Origin: Phycisphaerales bacterium
Lineage (GTDB): Bacteria; Planctomycetota; Phycisphaerae; UBA1845; Fen-1342
NCBI GenBank assembly: GCA_016716475.1
Contig: JADJWG010000001.1
Coordinates: 496,001-560,000 of the forward strand
DNA length: 64,000 nt
Direction: 5' to 3'
The position numbers and the translations under genes are program-made. Numbering within the stretch: the first letter of the stretch is position 1; every line of letters begins with the position of its first letter. The notes under the pieces were generated by a model, which was not told where the DNA came from, ran no database searches, and saw only the letters and a list, made by a program, of their open reading frames with translations. Shown one piece after another: positions 24,765 through 33,988 of this stretch.

Positions 24765-25532
24765 ATGGCGGCTCCTTGGTTTTATTGTGACGATCTCTCC
24801 GCGCAGCGGGTCGTGCTCGAGGCCGCCGAGTCACACCACGCGCTGCATGCCTTGCGGTTGCGGAATGGGGCGGAGGTGGTGCTTTTTGACGGTCGGGGAC
24901 AGACGGCTACCGGCCTGCTCGAGTCGGCCCCCGGCGACTCGGCACGGCGTAAGGGGCGTTGTTTAGTTGCGGTTACCCTCGTGGAGCGGAGGGCAATCCC
25001 CTACCCCGTCCCTGCTTTGACTCTTTACGTGGCGGCTTGCAAGGGAGCCCGGCCGGAGTGGTTGGTGGAGAAGGCCACGGAGCTCGGGGTGGCTGCGCTG
25101 ATCCTGGTTGACTTCGAGCGTTCCGTTGTTCGCACCGGTCCGCAACACGTCGAAAAACTACACCGGACGGCGATTGCGGCCTGCAAACAATGTCAGCGGG
25201 CGTGGGTACCGGACATCCGAGTCGGTGCAACGTTGCCCAGGATTCTCGCCTCTGTAGCACCTGGCGCCCTTGCGATGGCCGTCCCGTCACCGGAGGCAGA
25301 ACCATTCTTGACTTGGTTGCACAACTTCCCGTTGACCGAGCCGCACGGCGGTGTGCTCATCGGTCCGGAAGGTGGATTCAGCCCGGCCGAGTGTGAGCTC
25401 GCGCGATGTGCAGAGGTGCCGACGGTCCAACTAGGGGCGCAAATCCTGCGTGTCGAAACGGCCGCAACGCTTGTGGCGGCAGTGTGGGCGGCCTGGACGA
25501 ACGTGCGAGCGCATGAAAAAGGCGAGCCCTAA
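24765..25532 (+). CDS. rsmE: 16S rRNA (uracil1498-N3)-methyltransferase
   Basis: 255 residues from the ATG at 24765. It methylates U1498 of 16S rRNA at N3 in assembled small subunits. The N-terminal PUA-like part includes ESHHALHALRLRNGAEVVLFDGRG. The SPOUT knot shows EKATELGVAALILV, IAACKQCQRAWVP (in place of the usual EQs.R), GVLIGPEGGFSPAE and LGAQILRVETAA. Length and motif order are typical. An inverted repeat over its stop codon may act as a weak terminator. Confidence 0.92.
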   Translation: MAAPWFYCDDLSAQRVVLEAAESHHALHALRLRNGAEVVLFDGRGQTATGLLESAPGDSARRKGRCLVAVTLVERRAIPYPVPALTLYVAACKGARPEWLVEKATELGVAALILVDFERSVVRTGPQHVEKLHRTAIAACKQCQRAWVPDIRVGATLPRILASVAPGALAMAVPSPEAEPFLTWLHNFPLTEPHGGVLIGPEGGFSPAECELARCAEVPTVQLGAQILRVETAATLVAAVWAAWTNVRAHEKGEP

Positions 25533-25539
25533 GCTCGCC
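25521..25539 (+). terminator. Inverted repeat over the rsmE stop codon
   Basis: GGCGAGC at 25521-25527 and GCTCGCC at 25533-25539 enclose the TAA stop. The following bases are CT-rich rather than a clean T-run, so it would be a weak terminator at best. Confidence 0.45.
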
Positions 25540-25714
25540 TCTGCCCTTTGACACCCCGGAGCAGGCACACGCGACTGTCGTCGAAACGACCATCCTCCGT
25601 CCCTTACAATCAAAGAGTACCTCAAATGGTGCGGTATGGCAAATCTTTTTGATCAATCGATTTGCAAAAAATCTCTTTACTTCTTTCGTTTCAGAGTCTT
25701 AGGTACCCAAAAAA

Positions 25715-26536
25715 TCAGCTCAGTACGCTGTGGATACGCAGAAGGTCCCCGAGCAACGTCTCGAGTTCCTGGAGCGGCCATACCGTAGCCGCGTCGCTTT
25801 TGGCGTGGTCCGGATCCTCGTGCACTTCCATGAACAGCCCATCGATGCCCACAGCCACGGCCGCCCGCGCCAGGAGGGGGATAAACTCGCGTCGGCCCCC
25901 TGTGACAGCACCAATGCCGCCTGGATATTGCACCGAGTGGGTGGCATCGAATACCACGGGGGCCATGGCGCGCATCACACTGAGTCCCGTAAAATCATTG
26001 ACCAGTCGCTCGTAGCCGAAAAACGTGCCACGGTCGGTCAGGAGCACGTTCGGGTTGCCGGTTTCACGGACCTTCTCAGCCGCCAGGGACATCTTCTCCG
26101 GCGCGAGGAACTGCCCCTTCTTCACGTTCACACAGCGGCCCGCGCGGCCACACGCCAGCAGGAGGTCTGTCTGGCGGCAGAGAAATGCGGGGACCTGCAG
26201 GACGTCAAGCACCTCGCCTGCGGGGCCGGCCTGGTGGGGTTCGTGGATGTCGGAGAGCACCGGCACACCGAGTTCGGCCCGCACGCGCCCCAGAATCCGC
26301 AGGCCTTCGTCGAGGCCGGGGCCGCGGAATGAATGCACGCTGGACCGGTTGGCCTTGTCGAAGCTGGCCTTGAAGACGTAGGGAAGCCCAAGGCGCTGCG
26401 CGATCGCTGCGATCTGACTGCCAAGCCACAGGGCGTGGTCCTCAGATTCGAGGACGCAGGGGCCGGCGATCAGCAACAGGGGTTGACCTGGGCCGACACG
26501 GTGTTCGCCGACGAGAGCGGTGGTTGGGTTGGACAT
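25715..26536 (-). CDS. kdsA: 3-deoxy-8-phosphooctulonate synthase (Kdo-8-P synthase)
   Basis: 273 residues from the ATG at 26536. It condenses phosphoenolpyruvate with arabinose 5-phosphate to Kdo-8-phosphate, a step to the lipopolysaccharide core, which points to a Gram-negative-style envelope. Landmarks: LLLIAGPCVLESEDHALWLG, FKASFDKANRSS, VNVKKGQFLAPEKM, LTDRGTFFGYERLVNDF, PVVFDATHSVQ. The cysteine in IAGPC (residue 27) is the metal ligand of the metal-dependent class; metal-independent enzymes have Asn. Kdo pathway partners are not in the window. Confidence 0.95.
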   Translation of the reverse strand: MSNPTTALVGEHRVGPGQPLLLIAGPCVLESEDHALWLGSQIAAIAQRLGLPYVFKASFDKANRSSVHSFRGPGLDEGLRILGRVRAELGVPVLSDIHEPHQAGPAGEVLDVLQVPAFLCRQTDLLLACGRAGRCVNVKKGQFLAPEKMSLAAEKVRETGNPNVLLTDRGTFFGYERLVNDFTGLSVMRAMAPVVFDATHSVQYPGGIGAVTGGRREFIPLLARAAVAVGIDGLFMEVHEDPDHAKSDAATVWPLQELETLLGDLLRIHSVLS

Positions 26537-26629
26537 GGCCGCAGTGTACCGGATGGGTCCGCTCAGGGGCACCCATCACGGGCGGTTCGCGCCTGGCGTG
26601 CCGGGCTTCGCGACATGGCCGCGGAGCGC

Positions 26630-26658
26630 TTGCCGGGTATAGGCAGTGAGGGTATGAT
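26630..26658 (+). promoter_or_regulatory. Sigma-70-type promoter for rpsU
   Basis: TTGCCG at 26630-26635, a 17-base spacer, TATGAT at 26653-26658. The predicted start near 26665 leaves a ~74-base leader before rpsU. Confidence 0.65.
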
Positions 26659-26738
26659 CCGGATCTCGGATAGTGGGTTCGTCATAGCGACGCAGGTGGG
26701 GCGGCAGGGAGTCCGCCCCTTCGAAAGGCTGGGTGTGC

Positions 26739-26930
26739 ATGATTCGGGTCAAGGTGCGCGGGAACGAGTCGGTCGAGCAGATGGTGCGCCGGTTCAAAAA
26801 GCTCTGTGAGAAAGAGGGGTTGACACGGGATATCAAGCGTACCAGCTACTACGAGAAGCCCTCGGAGCGCCGCCGCCGGAAGACCCGGAAGTCGATGAAG
26901 CGCATTGCAAAGGAAAGTCTGCTGCTCTAG
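26739..26930 (+). CDS. rpsU: Small ribosomal subunit protein bS21
   Basis: 63 residues from the ATG at 26739; a GTG six bases upstream is in frame. The sequence MIRVKVRGNESVEQMVRRFK, then KLCEKEGLTRDI and KRTSYYEKPSERRRRKTRKS is a standard bS21 with a strongly basic C-terminus. It binds near the anti-Shine-Dalgarno end of 16S rRNA. Promoter at 26630-26658 and terminator at 26964-27007 suggest a monocistronic transcript. Confidence 0.96.
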   Translation: MIRVKVRGNESVEQMVRRFKKLCEKEGLTRDIKRTSYYEKPSERRRRKTRKSMKRIAKESLLL

Positions 26931-26963
26931 GCGGGGACGGCTGGCCAATCACGATATCATGCC

Positions 26964-27007
26964 GCCAGACTTGGGCCTAAGTGTGCCTGAGTCTGGCTTC
27001 TTTTTTT
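26964..27007 (+). terminator. Rho-independent terminator after rpsU
   Basis: GCCAGACT (26964-26971) pairs with AGTCTGGC (26990-26997), with partial pairing further in (GGGC/GCCT), followed by TTCTTTTTTT at 26998-27007. Confidence 0.88.
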
Positions 27008-27248
27008 GCGCAGGCAAGGGGGGCGGGGTTCGGCAGCAAGAGAATTGTGACGAGCTTCACAGCGCATAATTTTTCACGTCGCAATGAAAACCGGGCGGGC
27101 AAAACCTTTATTTCGCTAATGATATCCGTTACTGTCCGGCGACTTTTGCCCGGCTATGCGACGTGGCGCGTGAGTCGCAACGGCACGGGCAGGTGATTGC
27201 GGAGTGCGCTTCCCCGAATGGCCCCGCGCCGCCGAAGGAGAGTCGGCT

Positions 27249-30131
27249 GTGTCTGGATGGTCTCGCCCTGGATGCTCAACGTTCCTGTGGTTCCTGTGTG
27301 TGGGTGCCGCGCTGTTGTGGCTGCCGGAGCGCGGCTGGTCGCAGGCGGAGCCGGAGACCGTGCCGACCGCACCAGTCGTCACGACCAATGGTGATATCGA
27401 CGCGCACGCCATGTCTGAAGAGCTGGCACGCCCGATGATCCCTTGGGTGTGGTGGCTGGCGCCGATTACGGCGATCGTGGCGCTTGTCTACGCGCGCAAG
27501 TTCTACCTTGAAGTGCGCGCCGCGGACCCGGGCGACCCCGAGATGATCGAGATCGCGGATGCGGTGCGTGAGGGTGCGATGGCGTACCTGTGGCGACAGT
27601 ACCGCGTCGTAGCCATCGTATTCGTGGCGCTGATGGCGATTCTGGGTTGGATGGCCTACGGGCTGGGTGTACAGAATGAAATCGTACCGTTTGCCTTTCT
27701 GACTGGCGGGGCTTTCAGCGGCCTGTGCGGCTACCTCGGCATGCGCACCGCGACGTTGGCGAGCAATCGCACCACCGCGGCCGCCCGGAAGAGTCTCAAC
27801 GACGGCCTGCGCGTGGCCTTCCGTGCGGGGGCCGTGATGGGGCTCGTGGTGGTGGGGTTCGCGCTGCTTGACATTACAGCTTGGTTCATCGGTCTGTACT
27901 ACTTCGCGCGTGCGCTCTCGCTGAACGACATCACGGTCATCATGCTGACCTTCGGCATGGGGGCCTCAACACAAGCGCTGTTTGCGCGCGTCGGTGGCGG
28001 GATTTACACCAAGGCGGCCGACGTCGGCGCGGACCTGGTCGGCAAGGTCGAGGCGGGGATCCCGGAGGACGATCCGCGCAACCCGGCCACCATCGCGGAC
28101 AACGTTGGCGACAACGTCGGCGACGTGGCCGGCATGGGCGCGGATTTGTACGAGTCGTATGCGGGTTCGATCCTTGCCACGGCAGCGCTCGGCGTGGCGG
28201 CCGCCGCCGCGCTCTTTGGACATGGCGGCGCGGGTCAGGCGGAGGCGGCGATCCGCTTTCTGGCTGCACCGATGCTGCTGGCGGGAATCGGCATCCTGCT
28301 GTCCATCGCGGGGATCTACCTCGTGCGGACGGAGGAAGGCGCGAACATGGCCCAACTCATGGGCGCGCTCAATCGCGGCATCAACGGCAGCAGTCTGATG
28401 ATCGCGGTGGCCGGCGCGCTGGTGTGCTGGCTGCTGCTGGGCAACATCGAAGTCAAAGAAGGCGAAGAAGTACTCTACACGGTCCGATGGTGGGGCATCT
28501 GGTTGGCGATGGTGAGCGGCCTGTTTGCGGGCGTGATCATCGGCAAGGCCACGGAATACTACACCAGCTACGACTACAGCCCGACGAAGCGGATCAGCGA
28601 GCAAGGCATCACCGGCCCGGCCACGATCATCATTGCGGGCATCGCCGAGGGCATGAAGAGCACCTGGGCGGCGCTGCTGACCATCATCATTGCGATCATG
28701 GCGGCGTTCGTCCTCGCCGGGGGTGCCAGTGAATTCATGCTCGGGCTCTACGGTGTCGGCTTTGCGGCAGTCGGAATGCTCGCAACACTCGGCATCACTC
28801 TGGCGACAGATGCGTACGGACCGATTGCGGACAACGCCGGTGGGAACGCGGAGATGACGGGCCAGCGGCCCGAAGTCCGGAAGCGGACGGATGCGCTCGA
28901 CTCGCTCGGCAACACCACCGCGGCAACCGGCAAGGGTTTCGCGATCGGCTCGGCGGCCTTGACGGCGCTGGCGTTGCTGGCCGCGTACATTGAGGAGGTG
29001 CGCACGGGGCAATTGCTCGAGTCGCGGGCGGTCGTGGCGAGCGAATTCACACGGCCGGTGCCCGACGAGGCCCTCTACATCGGGCACGGCAAGTTCGCGA
29101 GCCGGATCGGCGTCGGCAATGAGATCGGCGCGTTCAAGGCGTACATGATCCTGAACATGGACGAACTGCCCGACAAGGCCCTGGACCAGATGAAAGCGAT
29201 GAAGGAGAGCCGGACACGGCTCCCGCTTGGCCACCAACTCGGTAAAGAGGACGGCTACGTGCGACTCACGCCGTTGCCGGGTAGCGATGCGGAACTGAAG
29301 CTCGTACCGGTGCGGCAGGCGTCCATGCAGCAGTTCATGACTTTCTACAACGTGACGCTGATGAATCCGCGCGTGCTGTGCGGCGCCTTCGCCGGTGTGC
29401 TGCTGACTTTCCTGTTCTGCGCCCTCACGATGAAGGCGGTGGGCCGCGCAGCCAACCGGATGATGATCGAGTGTCGGCGACAGTTCGAGAAGATCCGCCA
29501 GTACCTGCGGAACAGCGGCAAGGACGAGGCCTTCGTGCAGAATCCGGACAACTGGCCACGACGCGTGGACGTCGATGGGCAGCGGTATCCGAACTACGCG
29601 GACTGCGTGGCCATTTCAACGGCAGGGGCGCAGCGCGAGATGATCGTGCCGTCGCTGCTGGCGATCGCGGTACCGGTGGCGGTTGGACTGGTGCTGGGCG
29701 TGCCGGGTGTGATGGGCCTGCTGGTCGGCGGCCTGACGAGCGGCTTCGCGGTCGCAATCTTCATGGCCAACGCCGGTGGTGCTTGGGACAACGCGAAAAA
29801 GTTGATCGAAACTTTCGGCAAACTGACGGCCGTGGAGGTCATCAATGACCCGGCGGTGCAGGAGCGGCTGCCGCAGAACATCCGGGCGGAACTGGTGAGC
29901 CGGGCGAAGCAGGCGGTGGCCGCGGGCTTCCCGGAAACGATCATCTACGGCAAGGGCAGTGAGGTGCACAAGGCCGGCGTTGTGGGTGATACCGTCGGCG
30001 ATCCGTTCAAGGACACTTCGGGACCGAGTCTGAACATCCTCATCAAGCTGATGAGCATGGTGTCGGTCGTATTCGCAGGCCTGATCGTGAAATACGCGCC
30101 GCAGATCGGCGAGTGGCTGCAACTCGGGTAG
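27249..30131 (+). CDS. hppA: Membrane-bound pyrophosphatase (ion pump), K+-dependent type, long form
   Basis: 960 residues from a GTG at 27249, chosen for GAAGGAG eight bases upstream; an earlier in-frame GTG lies at 27204. It couples pyrophosphate hydrolysis to H+ or Na+ transport. Active-site motifs: DVGADLVGKVEAGIPEDDPR at ~258, then ADNVGDNVGDVAGMGADLYE, and a second set KLIETFGKLTAVEV...DTVGDPFKDTSGPSLNILIK near the end. LGNTTAATGKGFAIGSAAL (~551-570) has Ala and Gly at the two positions that are Lys and Thr in K+-independent pumps, so K+-dependence is expected. It is longer than the usual ~660-770 because of a signal-like N-terminal extension and a ~100-residue insert at residues ~580-690. 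Confidence 0.94.
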   Translation: MSGWSRPGCSTFLWFLCVGAALLWLPERGWSQAEPETVPTAPVVTTNGDIDAHAMSEELARPMIPWVWWLAPITAIVALVYARKFYLEVRAADPGDPEMIEIADAVREGAMAYLWRQYRVVAIVFVALMAILGWMAYGLGVQNEIVPFAFLTGGAFSGLCGYLGMRTATLASNRTTAAARKSLNDGLRVAFRAGAVMGLVVVGFALLDITAWFIGLYYFARALSLNDITVIMLTFGMGASTQALFARVGGGIYTKAADVGADLVGKVEAGIPEDDPRNPATIADNVGDNVGDVAGMGADLYESYAGSILATAALGVAAAAALFGHGGAGQAEAAIRFLAAPMLLAGIGILLSIAGIYLVRTEEGANMAQLMGALNRGINGSSLMIAVAGALVCWLLLGNIEVKEGEEVLYTVRWWGIWLAMVSGLFAGVIIGKATEYYTSYDYSPTKRISEQGITGPATIIIAGIAEGMKSTWAALLTIIIAIMAAFVLAGGASEFMLGLYGVGFAAVGMLATLGITLATDAYGPIADNAGGNAEMTGQRPEVRKRTDALDSLGNTTAATGKGFAIGSAALTALALLAAYIEEVRTGQLLESRAVVASEFTRPVPDEALYIGHGKFASRIGVGNEIGAFKAYMILNMDELPDKALDQMKAMKESRTRLPLGHQLGKEDGYVRLTPLPGSDAELKLVPVRQASMQQFMTFYNVTLMNPRVLCGAFAGVLLTFLFCALTMKAVGRAANRMMIECRRQFEKIRQYLRNSGKDEAFVQNPDNWPRRVDVDGQRYPNYADCVAISTAGAQREMIVPSLLAIAVPVAVGLVLGVPGVMGLLVGGLTSGFAVAIFMANAGGAWDNAKKLIETFGKLTAVEVINDPAVQERLPQNIRAELVSRAKQAVAAGFPETIIYGKGSEVHKAGVVGDTVGDPFKDTSGPSLNILIKLMSMVSVVFAGLIVKYAPQIGEWLQLG

Positions 30132-30151
30132 CGCAGCGCAAGCTGGCACAC

Positions 30152-30185
30152 GCGGCAGGTTGCGTCATTTGACGCGGCCTGCCGC
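30152..30185. terminator. Strong hairpin between hppA and rnpB
   Basis: GCGGCAGG (30152-30159) pairs with CCTGCCGC (30178-30185), and the inner GCGTC/GACGC (30162-30166/30171-30175) pairs too. No long T-run, but the position suits the 3' end of hppA (+ strand) or of rnpB (- strand). Confidence 0.5.
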
Positions 30186-30219
30186 TGTATTGCGCGGGAT
30201 GAACAGGCAAGACAAGAAA

Positions 30220-30602
30220 CGCGGAGTGGGCCGGTAAGCCGAATTCTGTCCCCGCCGGAGCGGGTGGCGACCATTCATCTGGGCCCGCCGTTACCGACGG
30301 GCTCGTGCACCCTACCCGGGGCTGGGTAGCGAGCCGGGCCGGCTCATCGCCCCTTATTTGGGCTTGCTGGCGGTGGGGTTTACCCTGCCACGACTGTCAC
30401 CAGTCGCGCGGTGCGCTCTTACCGCACCTTTTCACCCTTGCCCGCACGGCGCCGCAGCGCCATACGTCGGCGGTGTGTTTTCTGTGGCACTTTCCCTGGG
30501 CTCGCGCCCGGTGGCCGTTAGCCACCACCGTGCCCTGTCCAGTTCGGACTTTCCTCCGGTGTGCGCGAGGCACTCCGGCGGTCGCCTGGCCCACTCCACG
30601 CA
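30220..30602 (-). ncRNA. rnpB: RNase P RNA (bacterial class A)
   Basis: About 383 bases on the minus strand. The conserved core is readable in order: GGAGGAAAGTCCG (complement of 30545-30557), AGGGCACGGTGG, a CACAGAAA block (30480-30487), and near the 3' end ACAGAATTCGGCTTA (30236-30250). The termini pair as P1: GGAGTGGGCC at the 5' end with GGCCCACTCC at the 3' end. RNase P RNA cleaves 5' leaders from pre-tRNA. Protein-like frames over this stretch on the plus strand are an artefact. A TACAAT -10 element is seven bases upstream. Confidence 0.95.
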
Positions 30603-30607
30603 GGCAG

Positions 30608-30613
30608 ATTGTA
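30608..30613 (-). promoter_or_regulatory. -10 element (TACAAT) of rnpB
   Basis: TACAAT read on the minus strand, ending seven bases before the predicted 5' end of RNase P RNA. A clear -35 hexamer was not found. Confidence 0.55.
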
Positions 30614-30774
30614 CCACGTTTCACAGGGCTGCGTGGACGGGTTCAACCGGGTCGCCTGTTGGAGGCGCCACCCCCCAGCGCAATCCTCTCGTGTGACCAT
30701 GATTCCAGGAGTGTCCCCGCCCTGATCCCGTACAATGCCGCAACGACATGAACCCCCCTGCTGAGGAGTACCGC

Positions 30775-32124
30775 ATGCTGCTGCATGACCCGGTGGCCGC
30801 GCTAACACCCGACCGCATTCATGCGCTCTTTGCCGCATTCGAAGCCGACCCGGCCGCCCGCCGCGCCCAGAACGCGGTGACGCAGGTTCCGGTGGTCGAC
30901 GTGGCATTGGACCGCCGCATTGTGACCACGATGGATCACAGCTTCTCCCACCTGCTCGACGATTGGGAGGCGACGAATCAGAAAATGTCGGGGCGCTGCT
31001 GGATGTTCGCGGGCCTCAACCTGTTCCGCGCCGGGGCGCTGCGCCAGCTCAATGTGAAGAACTTTGAATTCAGCCAGAACTTCACGCTGTTCTGGGACAA
31101 GCTGGAGCGGGCCAACCACTTCCTCGAAGCCATCCTCACCACCGCCGATCGTCCGCTCGACGACCGCACCGTCGCCTACCTGCTCGACCGGCCGCTTGAC
31201 GATGGCGGGCAATGGAACATGTTCGTCAATGTCGTGCAGAAGCATGGGGTGTGCCCAAAGGTCTTCATGCCCGAAACGCACAGTTCCTCCGATACGCGCC
31301 AGATGAACCTCACGCTGCTCGCGAAGTTGCGCGAGGGGGCTCGCACGCTGCGAAACGCCCACGCGGCCGGCACGGACACGGCTGGGTTGCGGACTGAAAA
31401 GGATGGGATTCTCGCGGCCGTGCACCGCATCCTCTGCATTCACCTCGGTACGCCGCCCGAGCGTTTTTTGTGGCAATGGCAGGACAAGGACCGCGGCTTC
31501 CACCGCGACGGGGAGCTGACGCCGCGTGATTTCGCCCAGCGCTACGTCAAGCTGCCGCTGGACGAGTACGTGTGTCTGGTGCATGACCCCCGCCCGACGA
31601 GCCCGATGGGCCGCACCTACACCGTCGAGTTTCTCGGCAATGTAGTCGGCGGCGGGAGGGTCAAGTATCTGAACGTGGACATCGCCCTGATGAAGGAAAT
31701 CGCCCAGCGCACCATCGTCGAGGGTGAACCGGTCTGGTTTGGCTGCGACACCGGCAAGATGATGCGCCGCGACCTGGGTTTGTGGGACGAGCGGCTGTTC
31801 GATTTCGCGGGCGTCTACAACACCACGTTCTCACTGACGAAGGCCGAGCGGCTGCTGTATCACGAGACGGCCATGAACCACGCCATGCTGTTCACCGGCG
31901 TGGACGTGGTCGATGGTCGACCGCGGCGCTGGCGGGTGGAGAACAGTTGGGGCGACGAGCTCGGACAGAAAGGCTTCTTCATCATGAATGACTCCTGGTT
32001 CGACGAGCACATGTTCGAGATCGCCGCGCACCGGCGCTACCTGCCGGACGAGTTGCGCGCCGCATTCGAGGAGGAGCCGATCGTGCTGCCGGCGTGGGAC
32101 CCGATGGGCTCGCTGGCGGGCTAG
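30775..32124 (+). CDS. pepC: Aminopeptidase C (bleomycin hydrolase family, C1B)
   Basis: 449 residues from the ATG at 30775 (GAGGAG upstream; an ATG at 30748 is in frame). A cysteine aminopeptidase of the papain clan. Catalytic residues: NQKMSGRCWMFAG with C75, the histidine in AMNHAMLFTG, and the asparagine in VENSWGDELGQKGFF. It keeps the C-terminal extension to LPAWDPMGSLAG that blocks the cleft in this family. The N-terminus MDHSFSHLLDDWEATNQK and the CPKVFMPETHSSSDTRQMN stretch are typical. Presumed cytoplasmic homohexamer. Convergent with the 607-residue lipoprotein. Confidence 0.95.
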   Translation: MLLHDPVAALTPDRIHALFAAFEADPAARRAQNAVTQVPVVDVALDRRIVTTMDHSFSHLLDDWEATNQKMSGRCWMFAGLNLFRAGALRQLNVKNFEFSQNFTLFWDKLERANHFLEAILTTADRPLDDRTVAYLLDRPLDDGGQWNMFVNVVQKHGVCPKVFMPETHSSSDTRQMNLTLLAKLREGARTLRNAHAAGTDTAGLRTEKDGILAAVHRILCIHLGTPPERFLWQWQDKDRGFHRDGELTPRDFAQRYVKLPLDEYVCLVHDPRPTSPMGRTYTVEFLGNVVGGGRVKYLNVDIALMKEIAQRTIVEGEPVWFGCDTGKMMRRDLGLWDERLFDFAGVYNTTFSLTKAERLLYHETAMNHAMLFTGVDVVDGRPRRWRVENSWGDELGQKGFFIMNDSWFDEHMFEIAAHRRYLPDELRAAFEEEPIVLPAWDPMGSLAG

Positions 32125-32133
32125 GCGCGAGCG

Positions 32134-33957
32134 CTACTCTCCGAGGTGGACCTCGATGGCGAGCGGTGCGGAAATCGTACGCTCCAGCCAGATGAGGAGA
32201 TTGCCTGCTGCATCGCGACCGATTGTGTCGACGGCGCGCCCGCGGGCGTAAACCCAGCAGCGACGATGGGCCGTTTCATGCACACGCAGCACGGGATCGA
32301 ACCGCACGTGTCGGCCGGGCTCGAAAGTCACCCGCAGGACGCCCCCTTCCGGGGCAAGCTCGTAGCACCCTTCGGCCTCGTTGAATCCATCGCCGTCCTG
32401 ATCCCCCGAGGCATCCGTCACCAGGCGACCGGTGCGCACCGGCAGTTCAGCCGGCGTGCGGTAATCACTCGCGAGCCCTGCCGCTTCGGGGGCATCGTCG
32501 ATGTCCCAGGGCCAGATTCGCAGCAGGTGCGTGCTTCGCACTTCGTCATCGGCGGGCAGTATCCCGGCAACCACGCGGACTCGCCGAGCCGCGGGATCCG
32601 GCCAGGCGCGCTGGCGGCCGAGGTCGGGCATCCAGGTCCAGAGGAGGTCGGCCTTGTCACGGCCGGGCCGGCTGAAAAGTACGAACTGGGTCGACTCGAC
32701 GGCCGGGCCGGCACCAGGCGGCGGAACATAGCGGAAACCCTGCTCCACGGGAACGGATACAAGATAGCCCAGTGAGGGCGGGGCCCACGCCTCCGGCGCA
32801 AGGCGCGTGGTCACTTCAACATAGACACTGCCCCAAGGGTAAATGACGTAGCGCCAGGTGTGACCGCCGGTAGCCGCTTCAGTAGTGTCAGCGCGCTGAC
32901 CGCCCGCGACCACTACTCGAAAAGCGGACGCCTCCACAAGCTGTTGCGCATCGAGCGCCGACCACCACTCGGCCACCGTGGGGCTGGGCAAGACTGCCCG
33001 CGGCTGGGGTTCCGTGAACTCCGCCGGTCCCACGACGAATGGCAGCGGTCCGAGCCCGTCCTCGTCGGCGAGATTCTCGGATTGTACAAATTGAGCACCG
33101 CGGGTGCTGCGCGGTTCACCGCCGGCGCGCCACTCCACGATGCGGCCATCGAGAAAGCCGATTTCGAAGCGGTCGCGCAAGCCGACATACAGGCGGCGGC
33201 CGCGTTCCCGGGCGTACAACCCGCCGCCGGTAGTGTCTACCGGGCTGCGGTCGGTCGTGTTGTCGGCGAGCACGACGTCGTCGATGTAGAGGTCCGTGTC
33301 CTGCGTGCTTTCCGGCAAGTGGAAGGTGATGGCACGCACATCGGTGAGATGGATGCGCGCCCCAACCGAGGCGACATCGATGCGCAGCAGGTTCCAGCCG
33401 TTCGCGAGCCGCGCGACCTGCTCCCACCGCAACACACTGGTGCTGCCGCTCTCGATGCCGACTGCCAGAAGTACGCCCTCCGCCGGGCTGAACACGCTGG
33501 CGATCAGCAGCGGGTAGGCCTGCCAGTCCCGCACCAGGGCCAATTCCCGCGAACGTCGCCCGTCAAATCTTACTATGTCGCCCGGCCGTAGCATGGCCTT
33601 GAGACCGCCGGCGCCGGTTTCGTCGCGGCTGCGGAGAATGGAGAGCGCGGGTTGGGTGTTCGTGTCGGCGCCGTGAACGTCGACCGTGCGAAAGAGCAGC
33701 TCCTGACCGGGAGTTTCAAAATCCGCCAGACTGATAAAGCGACCACCGGCCAAGTCGGGATAATAGCGCTGCATCCGCTGCAGGCGCGGCGAGAGGCGCA
33801 CCCCACCCGCCCCGTCCCCGTCGGTCGATACGGGACCGGTTGTTTCGCAGCCGGTTGCCCAAAGGGCTGCGGCAACCGCCAGAGAAAGCGGCAGTGCGGC
33901 GGGGCACCGCAGAAGCAAAGGTCGCGCCCCTTCGTACCCTCGTACCCACGTTCCCAC
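32134..33957 (-). CDS. Large lipoprotein, unknown function, beta-rich
   Basis: About 607 residues from a GTG at 33957; a later GTG may be the true start because the first residues are not hydrophobic. Lipobox LWATGC near residue 37 predicts a lipidated cysteine. Mature domains: an N-terminal carbohydrate-binding-module-like stretch ending TFHLPESTQDTDLYIDDVVLAD, then a central beta-rich part (GGHTWRYVIYPWGSVYVEVTTRL) and a C-terminal part with an EF-hand-like GDQDGDGFNEAEGCY and a strand-rich end. This pattern is common in carbohydrate-active surface lipoproteins. No catalytic residues identified. Confidence 0.75.
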   Translation of the reverse strand: MGTWVRGYEGARPLLLRCPAALPLSLAVAAALWATGCETTGPVSTDGDGAGGVRLSPRLQRMQRYYPDLAGGRFISLADFETPGQELLFRTVDVHGADTNTQPALSILRSRDETGAGGLKAMLRPGDIVRFDGRRSRELALVRDWQAYPLLIASVFSPAEGVLLAVGIESGSTSVLRWEQVARLANGWNLLRIDVASVGARIHLTDVRAITFHLPESTQDTDLYIDDVVLADNTTDRSPVDTTGGGLYARERGRRLYVGLRDRFEIGFLDGRIVEWRAGGEPRSTRGAQFVQSENLADEDGLGPLPFVVGPAEFTEPQPRAVLPSPTVAEWWSALDAQQLVEASAFRVVVAGGQRADTTEAATGGHTWRYVIYPWGSVYVEVTTRLAPEAWAPPSLGYLVSVPVEQGFRYVPPPGAGPAVESTQFVLFSRPGRDKADLLWTWMPDLGRQRAWPDPAARRVRVVAGILPADDEVRSTHLLRIWPWDIDDAPEAAGLASDYRTPAELPVRTGRLVTDASGDQDGDGFNEAEGCYELAPEGGVLRVTFEPGRHVRFDPVLRVHETAHRRCWVYARGRAVDTIGRDAAGNLLIWLERTISAPLAIEVHLGE

Positions 33958-33988
33958 GTTCAGGCGCTCCTTGTTGCTGTGCAGTGGG

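Noticed and set aside
27966..29237. 423-codon open frame on the - strand
   Set aside because: Antisense to the pyrophosphatase coding region with clear active-site motifs on the other strand.
30305..30751. Open frames over 30.3-30.8 kb on both strands
   Set aside because: They overlap the RNase P RNA gene, whose conserved elements and paired ends explain the sequence.
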